5,003 nucleotides of DNA from Parcubacteria group bacterium Athens0714_26 (GTDB taxonomy: Bacteria > Patescibacteriota > Minisyncoccia > UBA6257 > 02-FULL-45-10c), in the NCBI GenBank assembly GCA_007376745.1, contig VMGU01000037.1:2452-7454 (forward strand), written 5' to 3'. Positions 1-4,993 of the stretch are shown here, in pieces. The position numbers and the translations under genes are program-made. The notes beneath the pieces were generated by a model. The model ran no database searches. It worked only from the letters and a program-made list of their open reading frames with translations, and was not told where the DNA came from. Each line of letters begins with the position of its first letter. The first letter of the stretch is position 1.

Positions 1-512
1 AGGCTGCAAGTAATTTGCTGGCTAAATTGCGGAGGCTGGGCAACCAGAAGCCTAACCTGTAAATTAAACGGTGAGCAGAGTATGCCCAGGCCGATATCCT
101 GGGCTACAAGGCCTACGGCGTCATCCGCGGCTTTTTTAAAAAACGCATTCCAGTCTGTAATGATAGAGCCCTTGCCCCCATTTTTAATCCAGCTCACCGT
201 TGCGTCAACCAAGCGATCCAAAATAGTTTTTTTAAAAATCTCCTGGGCTAATTTTGTAGCTATTTCTTTCAGGAGTTGGATTCCTTCTGCTGTGGATTTT
301 GTGGCCACGGTGGCGGCGGTAGCCGCAGTAGAAGCCGCGGTAGCCGCAGTAGAAGCCGCAATCGCCGCTAATGGTGTGAGTACTAGGGGATTTGTTTCGA
401 AGGTTGCCGCCTGGGCATTTGCATTTGGTATCTGGACAATAAATAACAGCGAAGCGGAAAATATGCTTATTAATATGGTTGTGCTTGTAATTTTTAAAAT
501 CGGTTTCGTCAT
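1..512 (-). CDS. Exported Ala/Thr-rich protein, 3' part missing
   Basis: The reading frame opens with ATG at 512-510 and stays open for 170 codons to the window edge, so the C-terminus is missing. Residues 1-35 look like a signal peptide: a short basic start (MTKP), a hydrophobic stretch at about 11-28, and a likely signal peptidase site after ANA or AQA (33-35). An Ala/Thr/Ser-rich low-complexity tract follows (49-71), then an amphipathic helical stretch (75-105), then a more conserved-looking block with TDWNAFFKKA (119-128), GLGILCSPFNLQVRLL (141-156) and a second Cys at 169. The two cysteines could pair outside the cytoplasm. A block of this kind (CSPF, then Q.R, then a Cys) reminds me of large exported proteins in Parcubacteria that sit near type IV secretion or pilus-like genes; this is recalled and unverified. 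The start lies 3 bases after the upstream gene's stop and in the same frame (TAA, one codon, ATG), so the two are very likely cotranscribed. No Shine-Dalgarno sequence is visible. Confidence 0.8.
   Translation of the reverse strand, partial: MTKPILKITSTTILISIFSASLLFIVQIPNANAQAATFETNPLVLTPLAAIAASTAATAASTAATAATVATKSTAEGIQLLKEIATKLAQEIFKKTILDRLVDATVSWIKNGGKGSIITDWNAFFKKAADDAVGLVAQDIGLGILCSPFNLQVRLLVAQPPQFSQQITCS
318..359 (-). repeat. 21-base tandem duplication coding Ala/Thr heptads
   Basis: Two exact 21-base copies lie head to tail (318-338 and 339-359). In the minus-strand gene each encodes the heptapeptide AASTAAT, and near-copies on both sides extend the Ala/Thr-rich tract. Because the unit is a multiple of three, copies can be gained or lost without breaking the frame. 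The tract lies just after the predicted signal peptide and is probably a flexible or helical spacer. Confidence 0.9.
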
Positions 513-515
513 AAA

Positions 516-1343
516 TTAAATCGTGATTTTTGATTTTTCCATAAAGCTGATGACGTCTTTTTGCAGATTGGTGAATTCAGAATTAACATCGGTTAAATTT
601 TGCGATGCCAGTATGGCGGTCATGGGGTCAGTTGTTTGATTAGCTATTTTTTTATAAATATTGGCTTCGGTGCCGAGTAGCTCTAATTCTTTTTTATGGA
701 TAGATAGTAAGCTTGAGGGGGTTTCCAATTTAATTATTCGATTAAAGCTTGCCTGGTAAGCGTTAGCTAACTGATTAAAGGTTGTCAGAGATATTTTTGA
801 CGTATCGGTAAAAATATCAGGCGGTATTGATTTTGAAGAGTCTCTGATTATTTGATTTAGGGATAAGAAATAATTAGTTAAATTTTCTTTACTGTTGTCG
901 CTTGAAATATTTAAATCGCTGTCTTTAATAACAGGCTTTAAGTCGTTGATATTAAATTTACCCGAGGCATTTGCCGCTATGTCTTGGGCGAGCTGGTCCG
1001 GGTCATTCACGCCAATCCATTGTTGGTCATCAATAGTTTGTAATCCTCCGGGATTATTTTGCGCCAACGAATCGGTTATTTGTTTAAGCGCCAACTCTGT
1101 CAAATTATTTGATTGTTTTTCTGCGGGTTGTTGTGATGCGTTGGTAGTTGTGTCCGGTTGCTGCTCGCCAGCTATCGGAGACAAAGAAAAATCTTTAGCC
1201 GGAGCGTTGTTTTGCGGTTGTTCCTCGGTATTGAAAGAAATTTTGGGAGCTGTTGTTTGCTGATACGAAAAATTTAAGATAATAAAATACGCGCCGGCGA
1301 TTCCTGCGGCGATAATCGCGGTAACGATTATAAATTTTTTCAT
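516..1343 (-). CDS. Membrane-anchored protein of unknown function
   Basis: This is a complete 275-residue protein starting at ATG 1343-1341 and ending with TAA. Residues 4-24 form one strongly hydrophobic segment after MKK, which fits an uncleaved signal anchor; no lipobox is present and the protein has no cysteine at all. Residues 27-80 are a Gln/Asn/Thr/Pro-rich linker that should be disordered. From about 81 to the end the protein is predicted helical, with repeated polar and leucine positions. A recognisable-looking segment near 198-237 reads PSSLLSIHKKELELL, then a helix, then DPMTAILA. I recall similar P..L...H.....L...DP..A.. patterns in hypothetical proteins of Parcubacteria, but I cannot name a family. 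The likely topology is N-terminus inside and helical domain outside the membrane. It is followed after 3 bases by a second exported protein in the same frame, which suggests one operon and a shared cell-surface role. No Shine-Dalgarno sequence precedes the start. The plus-strand frames over this region are shadows. Confidence 0.85.
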   Translation of the reverse strand: MKKFIIVTAIIAAGIAGAYFIILNFSYQQTTAPKISFNTEEQPQNNAPAKDFSLSPIAGEQQPDTTTNASQQPAEKQSNNLTELALKQITDSLAQNNPGGLQTIDDQQWIGVNDPDQLAQDIAANASGKFNINDLKPVIKDSDLNISSDNSKENLTNYFLSLNQIIRDSSKSIPPDIFTDTSKISLTTFNQLANAYQASFNRIIKLETPSSLLSIHKKELELLGTEANIYKKIANQTTDPMTAILASQNLTDVNSEFTNLQKDVISFMEKSKITI

Positions 1344-1367
1344 AATGTGGTAAATTTTGTGGACTTG

Positions 1368-1406
1368 TTCGCCAACCGGCGGATTGAGTTTTGACTTTTG
1401 AATTTT
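1368..1406. repeat. Hairpin plus heptamer repeat, copy A
   Basis: On the plus strand a 6-base stem (TTCGCC with GGCGGA, one G-T pair) closes a 4-base loop AACC at 1368-1383. The sequence from 1379 then runs in units of seven: GCGGATT followed by three units fitting GANTTTT (1386-1406). Copy B near 1602 shares the stem exactly and the same heptamer phase, while its loop differs at all four bases. Confidence 0.7.
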
Positions 1407-1421
1407 TTACCTTTTAATCCC

Positions 1422-1453
1422 CTAGTTCACTAATTTACTAGTTATCTAATTTA
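1422..1453. repeat. 16-base tandem repeat, two copies
   Basis: CTAGTTCACTAATTTA (1422-1437) is followed directly by CTAGTTATCTAATTTA (1438-1453), identical at 14 of 16 positions. A weaker third copy may follow. It is A/T-rich and non-coding, upstream of the gene that starts at 1343. It could be neutral slippage repeat or a binding array; nothing here decides which. Confidence 0.7.
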
Positions 1454-1485
1454 CTTATTTTTCTCTATTTTTTTGATACCAATTA

Positions 1486-1508
1486 ATGCCGGATTTGTGT
1501 CCGGGCAT
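1486..1508. other. GC-rich hairpin in AT-rich surroundings
   Basis: ATGCCGGA and TCCGGGCAT pair over 8 base pairs with one bulged G, around a 6-base loop (1494-1499). It stands out because its surroundings are nearly all A/T. Neither strand shows the immediate run of T expected of a standard intrinsic terminator, so its function is open: a protein site, an RNA stability element or a weak terminator. Confidence 0.5.
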
Positions 1509-1581
1509 CTACTATTATTATCATATATCTTTAGGCCAGCGGCAACTCAATTTAGTGGATAAAATTTGATGAAACTAATTC

Positions 1582-1640
1582 CTAATTCAAATTTTAACTT
1601 TTTCGCCTCTTGGCGGATTAAATTTTAACTTTCCCTATTT
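1582..1640. repeat. Hairpin plus heptamer repeat, copy B
   Basis: The stem TTCGCC/GGCGGA with loop TCTT spans 1602-1617. Heptamers run on both sides: CTAATTC, AAATTTT and AACTTTT before the stem (1582-1602), then GCGGATT, AAATTTT, AACTTTC and CCTATTT (1613-1640). A 13-base direct repeat (AAATTTTAACTTT at 1589-1601 and 1620-1632) therefore brackets the hairpin. Compared with copy A over 31 bases, 24 match. Outside the loop all differences are G against A. Confidence 0.7.
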
Positions 1641-1658
1641 TATAATTTATTTCCTATA

Positions 1659-1834
1659 TAACCCACAATCTATTTTGAAAACATTGCGGAAAAACTTGAA
1701 AAAATTAAATCGGTTTATAGAAAAATACATATGTTTGACGAATGATAATGAGGAGTCATGGATTTTTCGTTAAATAAACCGATTTTAATTTTAAAGTTTT
1801 GGAGCATTTTGTTTGAGAAATAGATTATGGGTTA
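1659..1834. repeat. Large imperfect palindrome at rsmA 3' end
   Basis: Two arms of about 60 bases (1659-1718 and 1774-1834) are reverse complements with a few mismatches and small gaps. The outermost 17 bases match at 16 positions, starting TAACCC on one side and ending GGGTTA on the other. The innermost 16-17 bases match except for one extra A. A further stem lies inside (1720-1730 with 1758-1768, 10 of 11 paired), leaving a terminal loop of about 27 bases. Similarity stops abruptly at both ends, and the right end coincides with the TAA stop of rsmA. Two readings are possible: a miniature inverted-repeat element with a TA target duplication, as IS630/Tc1-mariner relatives leave, or a large RNA hairpin ending the rsmA transcript. 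In the minus-strand sense the inner stem is followed by a T run (1700-1705 region), which favours some terminator activity. Confidence 0.8.
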
Positions 1835-2626
1835 CCATTTTATCAATTCACCAAGCCTTACCAGTTGCCCTACTGATAGATTTTGCGGTCGGTCATTCGG
1901 TTCCATGCCCAGCTTTTTCAATATTTGTAGAGTCTCGTTTTTAGGAATTTTTATAGTTTCCCACAAGTTATTCACAATGGTTTTACGCGGCTGTTTAAAA
2001 ACCGCGTGAATTAATTTGTAATATAGTTCACCGTCTCCCGTCAGTCGCCTGGGAGTTAATTTTATCACTGCCGATTCTATTTTTGGCGGCGGATTAAAAT
2101 CTTCTTGTTTGAGATTGAATAGTATTTCGGGTTCTGACCAGAATTGCGTTGCCGCGGCGAGCAGATTCATTTTTGGCGCGGCGGCGCATATTCTTTCGGC
2201 TACTTCTTTTTGTATCGTTAAAATTATAAGAGATGGTTTATTTTTTAATTCGCTTAAAGTCCTTAAAAGTTTACCGGTAATATAATACGGTATGTTGCCG
2301 GTAATTTTATAATTTTTAATTTTTAGCTTTGGATTTTTAATTATGGCCGGCAAATTTTTTAAAACATCCCCGTTTATAATCTTAATATTTTTATTATTTG
2401 TAAATTTATTTTGAAGCTCCTCTGTAAATAAAGCATCTTTTTCTATGGCAATTAATTTAAAATTAGAAATTAAAAATTGAAAATTCTTTGCTAAAAGCAA
2501 AGTGAGTTCTCCGTGCCCGGGACCAATTTCAATAATGGTGTCGTTTGGTTGAATATCCAAAGCTGCCGCGATTTTTTCCAGCGCCGATTTATTGATTAAA
2601 AAATGTTGTCCTAATTTTTGATACAT
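1832..2626 (-). CDS. rsmA: 16S rRNA adenine dimethyltransferase RsmA/KsgA
   Basis: RsmA (also called KsgA) uses S-adenosylmethionine to dimethylate two adjacent adenines in the terminal helix of 16S rRNA (A1518 and A1519 in E. coli numbering), a late check on small-subunit assembly in the cytoplasm. The 264-residue length is normal for the family. Visible motifs, in order: LGQHFL near the N-terminus (5-10), the SAM-binding loop IEIGPGHGELT (32-42), the acidic IEKD that contacts the ribose (61-64), GD (86-87), the catalytic NIPYY (111-115), NPPPKIESAVI (178-188), and the small helical C-terminal domain with FKQPRKTIVNN (210-220) and DRPQNLSVGQL (245-255). The ATG at 2626 puts LGQHFL at the usual distance from the start. 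No Shine-Dalgarno sequence is seen; the start codon overlaps an inverted repeat. Two A/T-rich heptamer tracts lie in frame, around residues 48-58 and 98-107. The first makes the loop before IAIEKD about six residues longer than usual. The stop codon forms the edge of a large palindrome. Confidence 0.96.
   Translation of the reverse strand: MYQKLGQHFLINKSALEKIAAALDIQPNDTIIEIGPGHGELTLLLAKNFQFLISNFKLIAIEKDALFTEELQNKFTNNKNIKIINGDVLKNLPAIIKNPKLKIKNYKITGNIPYYITGKLLRTLSELKNKPSLIILTIQKEVAERICAAAPKMNLLAAATQFWSEPEILFNLKQEDFNPPPKIESAVIKLTPRRLTGDGELYYKLIHAVFKQPRKTIVNNLWETIKIPKNETLQILKKLGMEPNDRPQNLSVGQLVRLGELIKW
2310..2337 (-). repeat. In-frame A/T heptamer tract in rsmA (second)
   Basis: On the coding strand four units of seven, each starting AAA, run from 2337 to 2310; the last two are identical (AAAATTA). 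They encode part of NPKLKIKNYK (98-107), in the variable stretch between the GD motif and NIPYY. The protein is only slightly longer than usual here, so this may be drifted native sequence instead of an insertion. Confidence 0.5.
2451..2485 (-). repeat. In-frame A/T heptamer tract in rsmA (first)
   Basis: On the coding strand five units of seven, each starting AATT (the first four AATTTNN), run without interruption from 2485 to 2451. They encode most of NFQFLISNFKL (48-58) and the next residue. Typical RsmA proteins have about ten residues between the SAM-loop LT and IAIEKD; here there are sixteen, consistent with a repeat-derived insertion in a surface loop. Confidence 0.65.
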
Positions 2627-2655
2627 AATACTAAACTACGAATGTATGCGAATGC
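2625..2655. repeat. Left terminal inverted repeat of GxxExxY cassette
   Basis: This 31-base sequence is the reverse complement of 3088-3118 at 27 of 31 positions. It contains two of three units of a roughly 10-base motif (TACGAATG, TGCGAATG, TGCGAATA at 2637-2664), so the similarity may extend weakly inward. Its outer end overlaps the rsmA start codon. It also contains the GxxExxY stop codon and encodes the last residues of that protein. Confidence 0.8.
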
Positions 2656-3062
2656 TGCGAATATTTTTTATTACCATCTTCCTTTATGAATCTATCTGAA
2701 TTTATAATCCGCTTAGGCTGCAAATATTTTTGGCGAAAGTTTATTATGATGCCGAGTTTAAGCTTTGTGAAATTTAAATATCTTTTAACTTGGTAGTAGT
2801 CTGATTTTTCAATAAAGGGCTTCGCTTTTAATTCTAAGACTATTTTATTTTCTATTAAGAAATCAATTTTATTTAAATCATCGCCAGTTTTACTAACGAC
2901 AAATTCTCTTTTGTATTGAAAATTATTTTCTTTTAGATTTTTTTCAAATAAATCCCCGTATTGTTTCTCTCTGGCGTATCGACCGAGTATTTTTTGAACA
3001 TTGAAGGCTATCCCAACTATTTTATATGACAAATCTTTATGTATAATTTTTTCTTCGTTCAT
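2631..3062 (-). CDS. GxxExxY family protein (PD-(D/E)XK nuclease fold)
   Basis: This 143-residue protein matches the GxxExxY family (Pfam PDDEXK_3 type), which has the core of a PD-(D/E)XK nuclease; its biological role is unknown to me. The N-terminus LSYKIVGIAFNVQKILG (11-27) is the usual first helix, followed by REKQYGDLFEKNLKE (31-45), this protein's form of the GxxExxY segment. The fold's expected active-site residues are present: D67 in KIDFLIENK, then E77 and K79 in VLELKAK, then Q91 in YYQVKRYL. The end of the core, KLGIIINFRQKYLQPKRI (102-119), is also typical. The catalytic set is therefore intact and nuclease activity is possible. The last dozen residues (KKYSQHSHTFVV) are read out of the left inverted repeat and lie outside the normal domain. 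It starts 57 bases after the helicase and stops 4 bases before rsmA, so it should be cotranscribed, but the bounding repeats suggest a late arrival. No Shine-Dalgarno sequence is seen. Confidence 0.88.
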   Translation of the reverse strand: MNEEKIIHKDLSYKIVGIAFNVQKILGRYAREKQYGDLFEKNLKENNFQYKREFVVSKTGDDLNKIDFLIENKIVLELKAKPFIEKSDYYQVKRYLNFTKLKLGIIINFRQKYLQPKRIINSDRFIKEDGNKKYSQHSHTFVV

Positions 3063-3087
3063 TATTATTGATTGTATTAAATTTGTG

Positions 3088-3118
3088 GCATTCGTATAAA
3101 TTCGTAGTTTCGCATTAT
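3088..3118. repeat. Right terminal inverted repeat of GxxExxY cassette
   Basis: Inverted partner of 2625-2655 (27 of 31 identical). It lies in the 57-base gap between the helicase stop and the GxxExxY start, ending one base before the helicase stop codon's last base. It carries the same ACGAAT-type motif in reverse orientation at about 10-base spacing. Confidence 0.8.
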
Positions 3119-3119
3119 T

Positions 3120-4955
3120 TTACTCAAGATAAATAGTTTCATCATCCCAGTTTTTATTTTCCGTTCCGTAGCTGGTAACTTTTTTAAATTCTATGAGCTC
3201 CGGCGGCAGCTCGCCGAGGAATCTTGACGGCAAGTCGTAAAAACTTAGAAAAACCCTTTTTCTGGCTCTGGTGATGGCCACATACATAAGTCTTCTTTCT
3301 TCTTCCAGTTCTTCTTTTTTGAGCAGCGACTGTTCGTGCGGCAATAGTTTTTCGTTGCAGCCAGCGACAAAAATATTATTGAATTCAAGTCCTTTTGCCA
3401 TATGTATGGTCATAAGCTTAACGGCGCTTTTTTGCATTTTGGGCTTGCCGTCCGAAGCCGACATAAGAGAAACGTTTTCTAAAAATTCAAGCGGATTTTC
3501 GTATGTTGCGGCGAAATTGATTAGTTCCGTGATGTTCCCCAGTCTGTCCTGATAATTATGGAAATTTTTCTTTAAGTATTCCATGTAATTGGTATTTTCT
3601 ATCAGAAAATTTATAAGTTGAACCAGCGATAATTCTTTTGATAATCTTGGTAGGTTTTCGGCGAGTATTCTTGTTTTGGTTTTGGAAAAAGTTTTTTCCA
3701 TCCGTTCCAGACTGACGGAGTCTTTGGGGTTGAAGGCGTAGCGTAGTCCGGCGATTAAATCCTTGATTTCTTTTCGCGCGTAGAATTTTAGCCCGCCGAA
3801 AATTTCATAAGGAAGATTATTTTGGATAAAAACCTGTTCAATGGCGCGCGACTGGGCGTTGGTCCTGTAAAGCACGGCAATTTCTTCCAGCGGTTCTTTG
3901 TTTTTTAATAATTTAATTATATTTTCATAAATTCCCCACGCTTCTTCTTCGGCATTTTCGTACGCGGATATTTGCATAAGTTCGCCGCTTTGATTTTTGG
4001 TCCAAAGGTTTTTTGGTTTTTGTATGGTGTTGTTTTTTATTAACATTGAAGACGCGCTGATGATGTTGGCGGACGACCTGTAATTTTCTTCAAGTTTTAT
4101 GATTTTGGCGCCAGACCAGTCGCGTTCAAAGTTTAGAAAGTTTCTAAAATCCGACCCCCTGAACGAGTAAATGCTTTGCGCGTCATCGCCGATGACAAAA
4201 AGATTTTTGTGTTTTTGCGCCAAGAGCTTTATTAAAATATATTGTGAAGTATTTATGTCTTGGTATTCATCAACTAAAATATGATTAAACCGTTTTTGAT
4301 ACAGTTCTAGTTTTTCCTGATTTTTCAAAAAAAGTCTCACCGGCTTTTCTATTAAGTCGTCAAAATCAAAAGCGTTATTTTTTTGCAAAGCGTTTTCGTA
4401 GGCGTTAAATATGTCAGGAATTTTATTGGCGGCATTTTCTTCTTCAAATTCTTCGATGTCAATTATTTCATCTTTAATATCTGATATTTTCTTCGAAATC
4501 GCCAAAGGATTGTAGCGCTCTTTGGGTAAATCATTTTCTTTTAATATTTTTTTGATTAAGCTCAAGGAGTCTTCGTTATCAAAAATGGTGAAATCTTTTG
4601 TTCTTTTGAAATAGCCGGCTTCGGCTTTTAAAATCCTGGCGCCGAAAGAATGAAAAGTGCCGATAAACGGCTCATGGCTTATGGCGTATGGCATATGGCT
4701 TTCTGATTTCTTTTCATTGCTATTCGCTACATGCAATTGGCCATAGGCTGAAATGCGGTTACGCATTTCATTGGCGGCTTTGTTTGTAAAAGTTATGGCG
4801 ACTATTTCATTTGGTTTAACGCCGGATTTTAATAAATGTAAAAGTCGGTTTACCAAGGTTCTGGTTTTACCCGATCCTGCTCCGGCGGATATAAGAAGCG
4901 GCCCGCCGCTGTGAGCTACCGCTTCTTTTTGTTTTTTGTTAAGTTCTTCTTCCAT
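3120..4955 (-). CDS. uvrD: UvrD/PcrA-like superfamily 1 DNA helicase
   Basis: A 3'-to-5' ATP-driven DNA helicase of superfamily 1A, acting in nucleotide-excision or mismatch repair and at stalled forks. All helicase motifs are present: Q motif LNKKQKEAV (5-13), Walker A AGAGSGKT (24-31), Ia ITFTNKAANEM (54-64), Ib GTFHSFG (99-105), Walker B VDEYQD (228-233), III IGDDAQSIYSFRG (255-267), IV NYRSS (291-295), V TIHMAKGLEF (516-525), VI YVAITRARK (558-566), and the closing PSRFLGELP (576-584). At 611 residues it is shorter than PcrA or UvrD (about 720). Two causes are visible: the 2B region between GGLKFYARKEIKDL (387-400) and motif V is about 125 residues, against about 175 in PcrA, and lacks the usual PKRGIG loop; and there is little after motif VI. 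In contrast, about 15 extra residues lie between Ia and Ib (71-96), where a heptamer repeat is read in frame. It probably heads the operon. Assignment to UvrD, PcrA or Rep specifically is not possible here. Confidence 0.95.
   Translation of the reverse strand: MEEELNKKQKEAVAHSGGPLLISAGAGSGKTRTLVNRLLHLLKSGVKPNEIVAITFTNKAANEMRNRISAYGQLHVANSNEKKSESHMPYAISHEPFIGTFHSFGARILKAEAGYFKRTKDFTIFDNEDSLSLIKKILKENDLPKERYNPLAISKKISDIKDEIIDIEEFEEENAANKIPDIFNAYENALQKNNAFDFDDLIEKPVRLFLKNQEKLELYQKRFNHILVDEYQDINTSQYILIKLLAQKHKNLFVIGDDAQSIYSFRGSDFRNFLNFERDWSGAKIIKLEENYRSSANIISASSMLIKNNTIQKPKNLWTKNQSGELMQISAYENAEEEAWGIYENIIKLLKNKEPLEEIAVLYRTNAQSRAIEQVFIQNNLPYEIFGGLKFYARKEIKDLIAGLRYAFNPKDSVSLERMEKTFSKTKTRILAENLPRLSKELSLVQLINFLIENTNYMEYLKKNFHNYQDRLGNITELINFAATYENPLEFLENVSLMSASDGKPKMQKSAVKLMTIHMAKGLEFNNIFVAGCNEKLLPHEQSLLKKEELEEERRLMYVAITRARKRVFLSFYDLPSRFLGELPPELIEFKKVTSYGTENKNWDDETIYLE
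4673..4700 (-). repeat. In-frame tandem heptamer in the helicase gene
   Basis: Four head-to-tail units fitting YATGGCN on the plus strand (NGCCATR on the coding strand) occupy 28 bases. They encode SHMPYAISHE within an extra stretch (71-96) between helicase motifs Ia and Ib. Because 28 is not a multiple of three, the frame must have been kept by flanking changes. The extra stretch should form a surface loop on domain 1A. Confidence 0.85.
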
Positions 4956-4987
4956 TTTATAGTGAGTTTATTTGCGTATGATTTAAA

Positions 4988-4993
4988 ATTATA
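4988..4993 (-). promoter_or_regulatory. Candidate -10 box upstream of the helicase gene
   Basis: The minus strand reads TATAAT, an exact sigma-70 -10 consensus, 33 bases upstream of the helicase ATG. Transcription would start near 4981 and give a short leader with no Shine-Dalgarno sequence. The -35 region would lie beyond the window end, so the promoter cannot be confirmed, and such hexamers are common in AT-rich DNA. Confidence 0.35.

Larger units (their letters stand above)
1344..1831. other. Long non-coding, repeat-rich intergenic region
   Basis: About 490 bases carry no supportable gene, although every other gap in the window is under 60 bases. It separates rsmA from the membrane-protein pair and must hold whatever ends rsmA transcription and starts the next transcript. 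It contains two related hairpin-plus-heptamer repeats, a tandem 16-base repeat, a GC-rich hairpin and the large palindrome next to rsmA, each listed separately. I see no tRNA-like cloverleaf, no rRNA segment and no convincing sigma-70 promoter for the gene starting at 1343. Confidence 0.75.
2625..3118. mobile_element. Possible inserted cassette carrying GxxExxY gene
   Basis: A 494-base unit with 31-base inverted repeats at its ends carries a single gene, a GxxExxY-family protein. It lies precisely between the helicase stop (ending at 3120) and the rsmA start codon. No transposase and no clear target-site duplication are visible, so if it moves it would depend on other functions. Alternatively the repeats could be regulatory or RNA-processing signals around an ordinary gene. 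Confidence 0.4.

Noticed and set aside
82..519. Plus-strand frame of 145 codons
   Set aside because: It lies opposite a minus-strand frame with a clear signal peptide and better protein character; its Val/Ala-rich stretch is just the antisense of the Ala/Thr repeat.
895..1263. Plus-strand frame of 122 codons
   Set aside because: Wholly inside the minus-strand membrane protein gene; Cys- and Ser-rich composition typical of antisense translation.
516..1343. Possible single gene joined by stop-codon readthrough to the gene starting at 512
   Set aside because: The two frames are in phase with only TAA and one codon between, but the second begins with a full signal peptide, so separate proteins are more likely.
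1758..1823. Tiny plus-strand frame of 21 codons preceded by AGGAG
   Set aside because: The AGGAG is only two bases from the ATG, too close for normal use, and the frame is made of palindrome arm sequence.
1344..1831. CRISPR array or tRNA in the repeat-rich gap
   Set aside because: Repeats are few, short, unequal and lack regular spacers; no tRNA T-loop or cloverleaf can be drawn.
1827..2009. Plus-strand frame of 60 codons
   Set aside because: Antisense to the conserved C-terminal part of rsmA, with no support of its own.
3271..3552. Plus-strand frame of 93 codons
   Set aside because: Antisense to helicase motifs V and VI; Ser-rich shadow.
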